From Bradyrhizobium iriomotense (GTDB taxonomy: Bacteria > Pseudomonadota > Alphaproteobacteria > Rhizobiales > Xanthobacteraceae): DNA of 64,000 nucleotides. Below are positions 30,778 to 39,036 of this stretch, one piece after another. The number at the start of each line of letters is the position of its first letter. Position 1 is the stretch's first letter. The position numbers and the translations under genes are program-made. The DNA lies in contig NZ_BSOW01000011.1 in the NCBI RefSeq assembly GCF_030160715.1, positions 124,001-188,000 on the forward strand, given 5' to 3'. Below the pieces are notes generated by a model that was not told where the DNA came from, made no database searches, and was given only the letters and a program-made list of their open reading frames with translations.

Positions 30778-33300
30778 ATGGGCGAGGGCGCAACCGAGGG
30801 GACTGGTCAGTCGGGCAGCGGACGCCCCGGCCAGCGCCGTCTCGCGCAATGGGTCCGCGACTATAGCCGGCTGCCCGGCATCCCCGACGAATTCCTCAAC
30901 CCCGGCGGTGCCCCGCGCGCCGTCTGGAGCCGTTTCTTCGACGCCTTCGGTGCGCTGGCGCCTGACGAGATCGAGCGGCGCTTTGCCATGGCCGACCGCC
31001 ATTTGCGCGAGGCCGGTGTCACCTACCGGGCGCCCGGCGACAGCGCCGACCGGCCGTGGTCGCTCAGCCACCTGCCGCTCCTGATCGACGAGGCCGATTG
31101 GCAGCAGCTTTCAGCCGGCATCAAGCAGCGCGCCCAGCTTCTCGAACTCGTGCTGCGCGACATCTATGGCGAGGGACGGCTGGTCGCCGAGGGCGCGCTC
31201 CCTGCCGCCGCGATCGCCGGCAGCCCCGAATATCTGCGGCCCGTCTGCGGCGTGGTGCCGCCCGGCGGGCGGTATCTGTCGATCTATGCCGCGGATGTCG
31301 GCCGAGGGCCCGACGGGCGCTGGTGGGTGCTCGGAGACCGCACGCAGGCGCCGTCGGGGGCGGGCTACGCGCTGGAAAACCGCCTCGTGCTGTCGCGCGC
31401 CTTCGCCGACCTCTACAAGTCGATGAACGTGCCGCGCGTCGCGCCGTTCTTCGAGGCGTTTCGGGACTCCCTTCGCGCCAGCGCCGACCGCGACGAGCCG
31501 CGCATCGGCGTGCTGACGCCCGGCAGCTTCAGCGAGACCTATTTCGAGCACGCGACGCTTGCGCGCTACCTCGGCTTTCTGCTGGTCGAGGGCGACGATC
31601 TCGCGGTCAGCGACAACCGCATCCACATCCGCACCGTCGCAGGCCTGAAGCGGCTCGACGTGCTCCTGCGCCGGGTCGATTCCAACTCGCTCGATCCGCT
31701 CGAGCTCGAGGCGTCCTCGCGGTTGGGTGTGCCCGGGCTGATCGACGTGTTGCGCAAGGATGGCGTCGTCGTCGCCAACATGCCGGGCTCCGGCGTGCTG
31801 GAGGCGAGGGCGCTGCTCGGCTTCCTGCCGGCGCTGAGCCGTCGCCTGCTCGGCGAGGAATTGAAGATGCCGCACATCGCCACCTGGTGGTGCGGCCAGC
31901 GCTCGGCGCGTGAGGAGGTCTTGTCGCGGCTCGACGAGGTCGCGATCGAGGGCGCCTATCGCCGCGGCGTTCCCGGCTTCCACGGCACGGGCCCGGTGCT
32001 TGCGAGCGAGCTCGACGCATCCGAGCGCCAGCGCCTGATCGACGCGATCGGCGGGCGCGGCATGGACTATGTCGGCCAGGAGGTGGTGCGGCTCTCGACC
32101 ATGCCGGTGTGGGAACAGGGGCAGCTCACCCCTCGCCCCTTCGTGCTGCGTGTGTTTGCCGCGGCCACACCGGACGGCTGGACCATCATGCCCGGCGGCT
32201 TCTGCCGGATCGCCGAGCAGGCGGATGCGCGTGCCGTGTCGATGGGCGATGGCGCGCGTGCCGCCGACGTCTGGGTCGTCTCGGAGAAGCAGGTCTCCAC
32301 CGCGACGCTGCTGCCCGCGACCGACAAGGTGCGGATCCGCCGCATCGCCGGCGTTCTGCCGAGCCGTGCCGCCGACAATCTGTTCTGGCTCGGCCGCTAT
32401 CTCGAACGCGCCGAGGCCACGCTGCGGCTGGTGCGCGCGCTCGGCTCGCCGATGCGCGGACCCAACAACAAGGGCGCATCGGCCGCGATGCAGTCAGCCG
32501 AGCGCATCCAGCGCATCCTCGTCGCCTGGGGCGCGATCTCGCAAGCCTCGCGCACGGCCCCCGGACGGATCGCGGCCGAAGCACTGCAAAGCCCCGACCG
32601 TTTCGGCTCGGCACTGTCGCTGGTGCGCGCGGCGCAACGCACGGCAACCGGTCTGCGTGAGCGGTTGTCGCCCGACGCCTGGCAGGTCATCACCGAGATG
32701 GCCGAGCGGCTCGCCTATGAGGTCGAGGACGACGACAGCGTGCTCAGCGCGGCCGAGCTCACCTTGCAGGAGCTCGCGAGCTTCGCCGGCCTTGCGCAGG
32801 AGAACATGAACCGCGCCGCCGGCTGGCGCTTCCTCGACATGGGCCGCCGCGCCGAGCGCGCCATCAACACCACGCGCTTTGCGCGGCAGTTCGCCTATGA
32901 CGAAGCGGGCGACGAGGACCTCGACGTGCTGCTGACGCTGGTCGATTGCCAGATCACCTATCGCTCGCGCTATCTGCTGGCGCCGGTGCTCGCGCCGGTA
33001 CGCGATCTCGCGGTGCTGGACAGCTTCAATCCCCGCTCGGTCGCTTTCCAGGTCGCAAGCCTGAACGAGCACATTGCAGCTCTGCCGAGCCTGAAGGAGT
33101 ACGGCCTGATCGAGAAGCCGCAAAGGCTCGCGGTCGCCGTGCAGGCGATGCTCGCCACGGCCGAGGCCGAGAAGCTCGAGGTCAAGACGCTGTTCTCGCT
33201 GGAGCAGGACCTGCTCAACCTCGCGGAGGCGATCGGGCTGCATTACTTCCCGCATGGCCCCAACGCCAGCCGGCCGGAAAAGCTGACGGGGCTGGCGTGA
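30778..33300 (+). CDS. Circularly permuted ATP-grasp (type 2) fused to Alpha-E domain
   Basis: Fusion of 840 residues. The first ~480 residues are a circularly permuted ATP-grasp predicted to ligate amide or peptide bonds (LELVLRDIYGEGRLV, YAADVGRGPDGRWWVLGDRTQAPSGAGYALENR, TPGSFSETYFEHATLARYLGF, VNMPGSG-like and GGFCRIAE segments). The rest is the helical Alpha-E domain beginning PSRAADNLFWLGRYLERAEATLRLVR. In many genomes these are two separate genes. GGAGAGG lies just before the ATG, 27 bases after the DUF2126 gene. The stop overlaps the next start (GTGA), indicating translational coupling. Confidence 0.93.
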   Translation: MGEGATEGTGQSGSGRPGQRRLAQWVRDYSRLPGIPDEFLNPGGAPRAVWSRFFDAFGALAPDEIERRFAMADRHLREAGVTYRAPGDSADRPWSLSHLPLLIDEADWQQLSAGIKQRAQLLELVLRDIYGEGRLVAEGALPAAAIAGSPEYLRPVCGVVPPGGRYLSIYAADVGRGPDGRWWVLGDRTQAPSGAGYALENRLVLSRAFADLYKSMNVPRVAPFFEAFRDSLRASADRDEPRIGVLTPGSFSETYFEHATLARYLGFLLVEGDDLAVSDNRIHIRTVAGLKRLDVLLRRVDSNSLDPLELEASSRLGVPGLIDVLRKDGVVVANMPGSGVLEARALLGFLPALSRRLLGEELKMPHIATWWCGQRSAREEVLSRLDEVAIEGAYRRGVPGFHGTGPVLASELDASERQRLIDAIGGRGMDYVGQEVVRLSTMPVWEQGQLTPRPFVLRVFAAATPDGWTIMPGGFCRIAEQADARAVSMGDGARAADVWVVSEKQVSTATLLPATDKVRIRRIAGVLPSRAADNLFWLGRYLERAEATLRLVRALGSPMRGPNNKGASAAMQSAERIQRILVAWGAISQASRTAPGRIAAEALQSPDRFGSALSLVRAAQRTATGLRERLSPDAWQVITEMAERLAYEVEDDDSVLSAAELTLQELASFAGLAQENMNRAAGWRFLDMGRRAERAINTTRFARQFAYDEAGDEDLDVLLTLVDCQITYRSRYLLAPVLAPVRDLAVLDSFNPRSVAFQVASLNEHIAALPSLKEYGLIEKPQRLAVAVQAMLATAEAEKLEVKTLFSLEQDLLNLAEAIGLHYFPHGPNASRPEKLTGLA

Positions 33301-34175
33301 TCTACGACATCCGTCACGTCACGACCTATTCCTACGAGAGTCCGGTCAGCTTCGCCCGCTGCACGCTGCGCCTGGAGCCGAGGAGCGGCGACGGGCAGGA
33401 GCTCATCTCGCACAATGTCGAGATTCGGCCGCGGCCCGCGAGCCGCAACGTGCGGCGCGATTTCTTCGGCACTCTGACCGAGAGTATCTTGATCGAGGCG
33501 CCGCACCGCAACTTGCGTATCGATTCCCGCTCCCGCGTGTCGGTGTCGCGAACACCGCCTGCGCGCGATGCCTTCAGCCCGCCCTGGGAAAGCATCCGCG
33601 ACATCGCGTTCGAGGCGACGAGCCTCGGGCCGTCGTCGCCGGTCGGCTACGTCTTCGCGAGCCCGCTGGTGCCGGTGCTGCGTCCCGTCAGCGCCTACGC
33701 TGCGATGAGCTTTGCGCCCGGCGCCGGCATCCTCGCCGGCGCCGTCGATCTGATGCATCGCATCCGCAGCGAATTTCGCTACGACCCGAAGGCGACGGTG
33801 ATCTCGACGCCGCTCAACGAGGTGTTCGACAAGCGCCACGGCGTCTGCCAGGACTTTGCCCATGTGATGATCGCGGGGCTGCGCGGCCTCGGGCTGCCGG
33901 CGGCCTATGTCAGCGGTTACTTGCGCACCATCCCGCCGCCCGGCCAGCCGCGCCTGCAAGGCGCCGATGCCACGCACGCCTGGGTCTCGCTGTGGTGCGG
34001 GCCTGAGCTCGGCTGGGTCGGGCTCGATCCGACCAACGATCTTCTGGTCGCCAACGATCACATCGTGCTCGCAATGGGACGCGACTTCTCCGACGTCTCG
34101 CCGGTCGATGGCATCATCGTCGGCTCGCCAAAGCAGAAGCTCGGCGTCGCCGTGGACGTGATGCTGGTGGAGTAG
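33297..34175 (+). CDS. Transglutaminase family protein (small, cytoplasmic)
   Basis: Protein of 292 residues starting at a GTG that overlaps the previous stop by four bases. The N-terminal beta domain starts IYDIRHVTTYSYESPVSF, and the papain-like core has the triad Cys184 (HGVCQDFAHVM), His227 (DATHAWVSLW) and Asp244 (GLDPTNDLL). There is no signal peptide. It completes the DUF2126-transglutaminase / ATP-grasp-Alpha-E / transglutaminase operon. A protease or amide-hydrolase role antagonising or trimming the ligase product is inferred from published genomic-context proposals; nothing in the sequence names a substrate. Confidence 0.92.
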   Translation: MIYDIRHVTTYSYESPVSFARCTLRLEPRSGDGQELISHNVEIRPRPASRNVRRDFFGTLTESILIEAPHRNLRIDSRSRVSVSRTPPARDAFSPPWESIRDIAFEATSLGPSSPVGYVFASPLVPVLRPVSAYAAMSFAPGAGILAGAVDLMHRIRSEFRYDPKATVISTPLNEVFDKRHGVCQDFAHVMIAGLRGLGLPAAYVSGYLRTIPPPGQPRLQGADATHAWVSLWCGPELGWVGLDPTNDLLVANDHIVLAMGRDFSDVSPVDGIIVGSPKQKLGVAVDVMLVE

Positions 34176-34199
34176 GGCGGTGCTCTCACCAGGTTTTCA

Positions 34200-34305
34200 G
34201 CTGTCATTCCTCGCGAAAGCGGGGAATCCACTACGCCGCGGCTTCTCCGTATTCGTGGCGCCTCTGGGATACTGGATCGCGCGCTTTCGCGGGCGATGAT
34301 GACTG
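34200..34305. repeat. Degenerate intergenic palindrome
   Basis: TGTCATTCCTCGCGAAAGCGGGGAATCC (in part) at the left and GGATACTGGATCGCGCGCTTTCGCGGGCGATGATGA (in part) at the right form an imperfect inverted arrangement of the rhizobial intergenic type. It follows the transglutaminase operon; the rest of the 282-base gap to the formyltransferase gene is AT-richer and presumably carries its promoter. Confidence 0.55.
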
Positions 34306-34457
34306 AGTGTGTGATGAGCAGCTCGTACACAATCACCTTTCCAACAATTTTGTTTCCCGATGTTTCTCTTCCGTGTCCAGACGCTCATCATTAATGCGCT
34401 GTTAACAGGCCGCTGCGACATTTTGGCTCACCATCATCGTTAACGAAGCGGTAACCG

Positions 34458-35138
34458 ATGTTCGAGGCCGTTGTGTTGCTGACGGAAGCTGCCGAGCAGG
34501 CTGCATTGTCGCAGATATTGAGGAGCCGCCGGCAGGACCTGACGATCAGGCCGGTGACCGGGATCACCGAGCTCAGGAGCCTCGATCCATCGCTTCTTCG
34601 GCATGCCCGGCTGATCGCCTTTGCCTCCAGCATCATTGTGCCGGGCGAGCTTCTCGCGAGCCTCGGCTATGGCGCCTACAATTTCCATCCGGGGCCGCCG
34701 ACCTATCCCGGCTGGGCACCCACGCACTTCGCGCTCTATGACCGCGCGAGCGAGTTCGGCGTGACCCTTCACGCCATGGCCGAGCGCGTCGATACCGGCA
34801 TGATCCTCGACGTCACCTCGTTTCCCATTCCGGAAAACGCCGGCGTCCTCGGTCTCTGCGAACTGACTTATGCGCAGCTCTTGAGCCTGTTCGTGGAATG
34901 GGCCGATCGATTGGCCCATCAGCCGTTGCTTCCGGCGCCGCGTCCGGAGATCCAATGGAGCGGTCGGAGAAACTCGCGGCGTAATTACAAGGCCATCTGC
35001 GACATTCCGCTGGATATCAGCAAGGACGAGCTGTGGCGCCGGATGCGCATCTTCGGTGCCAATCACTACGGCATCACGCCGACCCTCAATCTGCACGGCG
35101 TGACCTTCGCGGCGAGGTTTCCGGCGGAGCACGCATGA
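34458..35138 (+). CDS. Formyltransferase-fold protein
   Basis: Protein of 226 residues with the formyltransferase N-terminal fold. The catalytic Asn-His-Asp set is Asn75 and His77 (YNFHPGPPTYPGWAPTHFAL) and Asp112 (VDTGMILD), as in Fmt, PurN and ArnA-type enzymes that use formyl-tetrahydrofolate. It lacks the C-terminal oligonucleotide-binding domain of Met-tRNA formyltransferase, so initiator-tRNA formylation is unlikely. It overlaps the TPR-ATP-grasp gene by four bases (ATGA), so the two products are probably made in concert. The acceptor (amino sugar, amino acid or peptide amine) is unknown. Confidence 0.82.
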   Translation: MFEAVVLLTEAAEQAALSQILRSRRQDLTIRPVTGITELRSLDPSLLRHARLIAFASSIIVPGELLASLGYGAYNFHPGPPTYPGWAPTHFALYDRASEFGVTLHAMAERVDTGMILDVTSFPIPENAGVLGLCELTYAQLLSLFVEWADRLAHQPLLPAPRPEIQWSGRRNSRRNYKAICDIPLDISKDELWRRMRIFGANHYGITPTLNLHGVTFAARFPAEHA

Positions 35139-36790
35139 GCCTGACGTCGACCGCTTTCTCGCCGCAGGTTCCGACCGGACCGAGCGCCGCCGACCTGCTG
35201 CGCAGGGGACGCGAGCATTACAGGCGCGGTGAGCTGAAGGACGCGATCGCGCTCTTTCAGGCCGGTCTCGCGCTGGTGACCATGATGTCGATCGCTACCG
35301 CCACTGACATGGCGGCCGATCTTCACGCCGCGCTCGCCAACGCCTTCATGCTCTGCGACGATCTCGATTCCGCGGCCGAGAACTACAAGGCCGCCCTGCG
35401 GCTTGCGCCGCATCTCGTCGCCTGCTGGTGCAACCTCGGCAACGTGCATCTGAAGACCGGCATGGCGCAGCAGGCCATCGCGCTCTATCTCGAAGCGCTG
35501 CGGCTGAACCCGGCGCATCGTCCGTCGCGGACCAATCTGGTGCAGGCGCTCGTCGCGACCAGGCAATATGTGCTTGCTCAGGTCCTGCTCGGCGAACTCA
35601 TCGAGGAGGTGCCCGACGACGCGAGCCTTCATGCGGAGCTTGGCAAGGTCTGCTTCGAGCTGAAGCAGATCGAGGATGCGATCGCGCATTTCGAGCGGGC
35701 CGCCGTGCTCGCACCCGAGCGGGCCGACAATCTCTACTGGATCGGCGCGATCCGGCAGGCGATCGGCGAGACCGAGGCCGCGGAGACCGCCTATGAGCGA
35801 GCCGTCCGGCTTCACCCGGTGCTGCGCCGACCCGCGACGCGGTCGCCGGCCAGCTTCCGCGTGCTCGCTCTGTTCGCGCCCTTCGTCGGCAACACGCCGA
35901 TCGCGTATCTGTTTCGCGATTGCGCCTACCAGACCGACATCCTCTCGCTGTCGCCCTCGATCCGGCCGGATCTCGCGTCGCTCGCACGTGAGGCCGACGT
36001 CGTCGTCAACCTCGTGTGCGATGCTGATCAGGGCGCGGCCATTCTACCGCTCGCCGACGAGATTGCCAGGCGCCTCGGCAAGCCGGTCGTTAACGAACCC
36101 GAAAAGATCTTGCGGACGACACGCGATGCGACCGCGGTTGCGCTTGCCGGCATTCCGGGCTGTCGCGTGCCGCGCACATGGCGCATCGCCGCCGGCCAGG
36201 TGCTTCCGCTCCCAGGAAGCGAGCTGACGTTTCCGTTGCTGGCGAGGCCGGCGGGGACCCATGGCGGGGACTTCTTCGCCAGGTTCGAGGATCGCGACGC
36301 TCTGACGGCATTCCTTGCCGAACGCGCGAGTGAGGATCGCTATCTGATCGAGCCGATCGACTATCGGTCGGCCGACGGCCGTTTCCGCAAGTACCGGTTC
36401 ATTTTCGTGGGCGAGCAGATGCTGCCCTATCATCTGGCGATCGGAGACGGCTGGAAGCTGCACCGCGATAGCACGGACATGGCAAGCCAGGACTGGATGC
36501 AGCGCGAGGAGGAACAATTCCTGCGCGACCCCAAATCGGTTTTTACCGCCCGTCATCATGACGTGTTGCGAACGATCGGGAGCCGCATCGGTCTCGACTA
36601 TTTCGGCATCGACTGCGCGCTCGACGACCAGGAGAACCTCGTCGTCTTCGAGGTCAACGCCTCCATGCTGGTGCACGACGAGAACCCGGATTTTCCCTAC
36701 AAGGACCCGTTCGTTCGCAGGATCAAGACCGCGTTCGACGCCATGCTGGCGCGGCGCGCGGGCGCTATGCCCGAGCTTGGGCTGAACTAG
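35135..36790 (+). CDS. TPR-repeat protein fused to an ATP-grasp-like domain
   Basis: Fusion of 551 residues. TPR units cover about residues 15-225 (LLRRGREHYRRGELKDAIALF, AALRLAPHLVACWCNLGNVHL, ALRLNPAHRPSRTNLVQAL, HFERAAVLAPERADNLYWIG). An ATP-grasp-like region covers about 240-545: an N-lobe with KPVVNEPEKILRTTRD and FPLLARPAGTHGGDFF, and the metal site DYFGIDCALDDQENLVVFEVNA with Glu506 and Asn508. It starts at the ATG overlapping the formyltransferase stop. An ATP-dependent ligase (amide or phospho transfer) with a protein- or peptide-docking TPR arm is inferred. I do not know a characterised homologue. Confidence 0.8.
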   Translation: MSLTSTAFSPQVPTGPSAADLLRRGREHYRRGELKDAIALFQAGLALVTMMSIATATDMAADLHAALANAFMLCDDLDSAAENYKAALRLAPHLVACWCNLGNVHLKTGMAQQAIALYLEALRLNPAHRPSRTNLVQALVATRQYVLAQVLLGELIEEVPDDASLHAELGKVCFELKQIEDAIAHFERAAVLAPERADNLYWIGAIRQAIGETEAAETAYERAVRLHPVLRRPATRSPASFRVLALFAPFVGNTPIAYLFRDCAYQTDILSLSPSIRPDLASLAREADVVVNLVCDADQGAAILPLADEIARRLGKPVVNEPEKILRTTRDATAVALAGIPGCRVPRTWRIAAGQVLPLPGSELTFPLLARPAGTHGGDFFARFEDRDALTAFLAERASEDRYLIEPIDYRSADGRFRKYRFIFVGEQMLPYHLAIGDGWKLHRDSTDMASQDWMQREEEQFLRDPKSVFTARHHDVLRTIGSRIGLDYFGIDCALDDQENLVVFEVNASMLVHDENPDFPYKDPFVRRIKTAFDAMLARRAGAMPELGLN

Positions 36791-37072
36791 CCCCTTGGGC
36801 CACCGCGTCTCACGCGATCAGGGACGTCCATGGAGACCTCTGATCAGGTCAGCGATGGCGACCGGCTTCTGCGGCACTGCTTCGCCGACCGGCTACGCGG
36901 TGGTCCTCTCGTGAAGGCGATTGGCCGCCGTCATTGCAACATAAATCTTTGTCCCGCGACCTCATCGGAGATTTGGTCCGCGGGGCGGAGATGGGCTATG
37001 CTGCCCCAGGGCAACGAGAAACGAGGCGTCAGGAGTTGGCGTGGGAACACCACCGACTGCGGGGCTGCATCC

Positions 37073-37900
37073 ATGATGACGTTATCGAGACTGGCGGCAG
37101 ATTCCTTGGAGAAGATACTGGGCTCGTTCATGCGTCGCCGGTTCGACGAGTCCTCTGCAAGAATCATCGAGGGCGCGACCCGCACGGCGATGGAATGCAT
37201 CGGCAACAGCGATGCACTCTATCACAATATCGAGCACACGATGCTGGTGACACTGGCGGGTCATGCCATCCTCAGTGGCCGATATCTCCATACCCATTCG
37301 TTGGCGGAGGATTTCATCCACGTCCTGATCGCCTGCCTCGCCCATGACATCGGCTATGTGCGCGGCCTGTTCGAGGAAGATGACGAAGACGGTTTCCTGA
37401 TCGACGAGGTCGGCACCAAGATCGCGCTGCCGCGCGGTGCATCCGATGCCAGCCTGATGATGTATCACGTCGATCGATCGAAGCTCTACGTGATGCGGCG
37501 GCTACAACATATTCCGGGGCTCGATCCCGAACGTATTGCCAGTGCCATCGAAGGCACGCGGTTTCCGGCTCGGGACGGCCAGGACTACGACGCCGACGCC
37601 TCGATCCTGCGCGCTGCCGATTTCATCGGCCAGCTCGGCGATCCCAATTACCTGCGCAAGGCCAACGCGCTCTACTATGAATTCGAGGAGGTCGGCATCA
37701 ATCGGCAGCTCGGTTATGACTCGCCCGCCGACGTCGTCCACCGCTATCCGCAGTTCTATTGGGACAGCGTCGCCCCGCATATCCAGACCGAGATCGGCTA
37801 TCTCAACAAGACCGACCTCGGACGGCAATGGATCGCCAATCTCTACAGCAATGTTTTCCGCGCCGAGCGCGACATCTCGCTGTCGGGGCCGCAGAGGTAA
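37073..37900 (+). CDS. HD-domain phosphohydrolase-like protein
   Basis: Protein of 275 residues from the ATG pair at 37073/37076. Metal-binding HD-superfamily residues are visible as YHNIEHTMLVTLAGH (first His pair) and LIACLAHDIGYVRGLF (the HD doublet), with a later Asp in DASILRAADFIGQLGD. Members hydrolyse phosphoesters such as nucleotides, but specificity is not evident. An in-frame ATG at 36998, preceded by GGAG, would add 25 residues without recognisable domain sequence, so the start is uncertain. It follows the TPR-ATP-grasp gene by 282 bases, with no clear terminator seen. Confidence 0.8.
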   Translation: MMTLSRLAADSLEKILGSFMRRRFDESSARIIEGATRTAMECIGNSDALYHNIEHTMLVTLAGHAILSGRYLHTHSLAEDFIHVLIACLAHDIGYVRGLFEEDDEDGFLIDEVGTKIALPRGASDASLMMYHVDRSKLYVMRRLQHIPGLDPERIASAIEGTRFPARDGQDYDADASILRAADFIGQLGDPNYLRKANALYYEFEEVGINRQLGYDSPADVVHRYPQFYWDSVAPHIQTEIGYLNKTDLGRQWIANLYSNVFRAERDISLSGPQR

Positions 37901-37939
37901 GGATACGCATCGTTCGTTCGCAAGAGGGTTGTCGCAAGA

Positions 37940-38833
37940 ATGCAACCGAAAACAGTGACCGCCGGCGTCCTCGACGTCGCCTATCTCGAATTCGGCGCGC
38001 CGGACGGCTGGCCCTGCATCATGGGCCATGGTTTTCCCTACGACGTCCACGCCTATGCGGAAACTGCGCCGCTCATCGCGCAATCCGGCGCGCGGGTGCT
38101 GGTGCCGTGGCTGCGCGGCTATGGTGGGACGCGTTTTTTGTCCGACAAGACGTTGCGCTCGGGCGAGCAGGCGGCGCTCGGCGCTGACCTCCTGGCCTTC
38201 ATGGATGCTCTGAAGATCGAACGTGCGGTGGTCGGCGGTTATGACTGGGGCGGGCGCGCGGCCTGCGTGGTCTCGGCGCTGTACCCGGAGCGGGTCGTCG
38301 GGCTCGTCTCCGGAAATTCCTACAACATCCAGAACATCGCGCGGTCGATGGAGCCGGCCTCGCCGCCGCAAGAAGCCGCGCTCTGGTATCAGTATCTCTT
38401 TCATAACGAGCGCGGCCGCCGCGCGCTCGAGCGCAACCGGCGCGGCTTTGCCCGCCAGCTCTGGTCGATGTGGTCGCCGAAATGGACGTTCGACGACGCG
38501 ACGTTCGACACAAGCGCGGCGGCATTCGACAATGCGGACTTCGTCGACGTCGTGATCCATTCCTACCGGCATCGCTACGCGCTGGTCGCAGGCGATCCCG
38601 CCTATGAGGCAATGGAGGCACGGCTGGCGGCGCAGCCGCCAATTCGCGTGCCGACGATTGCCATCGACGGCGACTCCGACGGCGTCCTTCCGGGTACTGC
38701 ATCCCACAGGCCGAAGTTCGGGGGCGCTTTTGAACTGCGCGTCTTCCGCGACGCCGGCCACAACTTGCCGCAGGAGCGGCCCGCCGAATGGGCGCAGGCC
38801 GTGCTCGACCTCCGCAAGGCGGCGGAGCGCTAG
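37940..38833 (+). CDS. Alpha/beta hydrolase, epoxide-hydrolase-like
   Basis: Protein of 297 residues with the alpha/beta-hydrolase core. The oxyanion motif HGFP (MGHGFPYDVHAY) is near residue 30, the nucleophile elbow is G-Y-D-W-G-G (VVGGYDWGGRAAC) near residue 98, so the nucleophile is Asp as in epoxide hydrolases and haloalkane dehalogenases, and the catalytic His is in RDAGHNLPQERP near the C-terminus. The HGFP motif favours epoxide hydrolase over dehalogenase. It follows the HD-domain gene by 39 bases. No signal peptide. Confidence 0.87.
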   Translation: MQPKTVTAGVLDVAYLEFGAPDGWPCIMGHGFPYDVHAYAETAPLIAQSGARVLVPWLRGYGGTRFLSDKTLRSGEQAALGADLLAFMDALKIERAVVGGYDWGGRAACVVSALYPERVVGLVSGNSYNIQNIARSMEPASPPQEAALWYQYLFHNERGRRALERNRRGFARQLWSMWSPKWTFDDATFDTSAAAFDNADFVDVVIHSYRHRYALVAGDPAYEAMEARLAAQPPIRVPTIAIDGDSDGVLPGTASHRPKFGGAFELRVFRDAGHNLPQERPAEWAQAVLDLRKAAER

Positions 38834-38834
38834 G

Positions 38835-38879
38835 GCATGATCCGGAAAAGTGTAAAGCGGTCTTACGAAAAGATCATGC
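38835..38879. repeat. Inverted repeat GCATGATC...GATCATGC
   Basis: GCATGATCCGGAAAAGTG and ACGAAAAGATCATGC form a palindromic element of a type widespread in Bradyrhizobium and related genomes, immediately after the hydrolase stop codon. Confidence 0.7.
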
Positions 38880-38893
38880 TCAAACAAGAACCT

Positions 38894-38932
38894 AAAGCGC
38901 GATGACGATTCATCCCAATCTCATCGCGCTTT
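38894..38932. terminator. Hairpin AAAGCGCGATGA...TCATCGCGCTTT
   Basis: Perfect 12-base arms (38894-38905 and 38921-38932) around a 15-base loop, 60 bases after the hydrolase stop. The terminal TTT and strong stem suggest a terminator, though it resembles a common dispersed repeat and only three Ts follow. Confidence 0.55.
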
Positions 38933-38971
38933 GGGGGCGTTTCCTGGATCCGTGATTTTTCCCGAGTTTCG

Positions 38972-38996
38972 GGAACCTTTCGTAGTTGGGGCCGTC
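38972..38996 (+). promoter_or_regulatory. Possible EcfG-type (general stress) promoter
   Basis: GGAAC, 16 bases, then CGTC, against the alphaproteobacterial EcfG consensus of GGAAC-N16/17-CGTT. It ends about 40 bases before the start codon of the Rieske-FAD gene. One mismatch in the -10; no expression data. Confidence 0.35.
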
Positions 38997-39036
38997 CACC
39001 CATGCAGCGCGAGACCCGCGCCGGGAGGACTGTGCC

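Noticed and set aside
34176..34457. An Anbu proteasome-like gene completing the transglutaminase cluster
   Set aside because: No coding frame with the Ntn-hydrolase N-terminus is present here or elsewhere in the window.
36830..37072. N-terminal extension of the HD-domain protein from 36830
   Set aside because: The extra 81 codons contain no domain-like sequence and no good ribosome-binding site; codon use is unlike the core.
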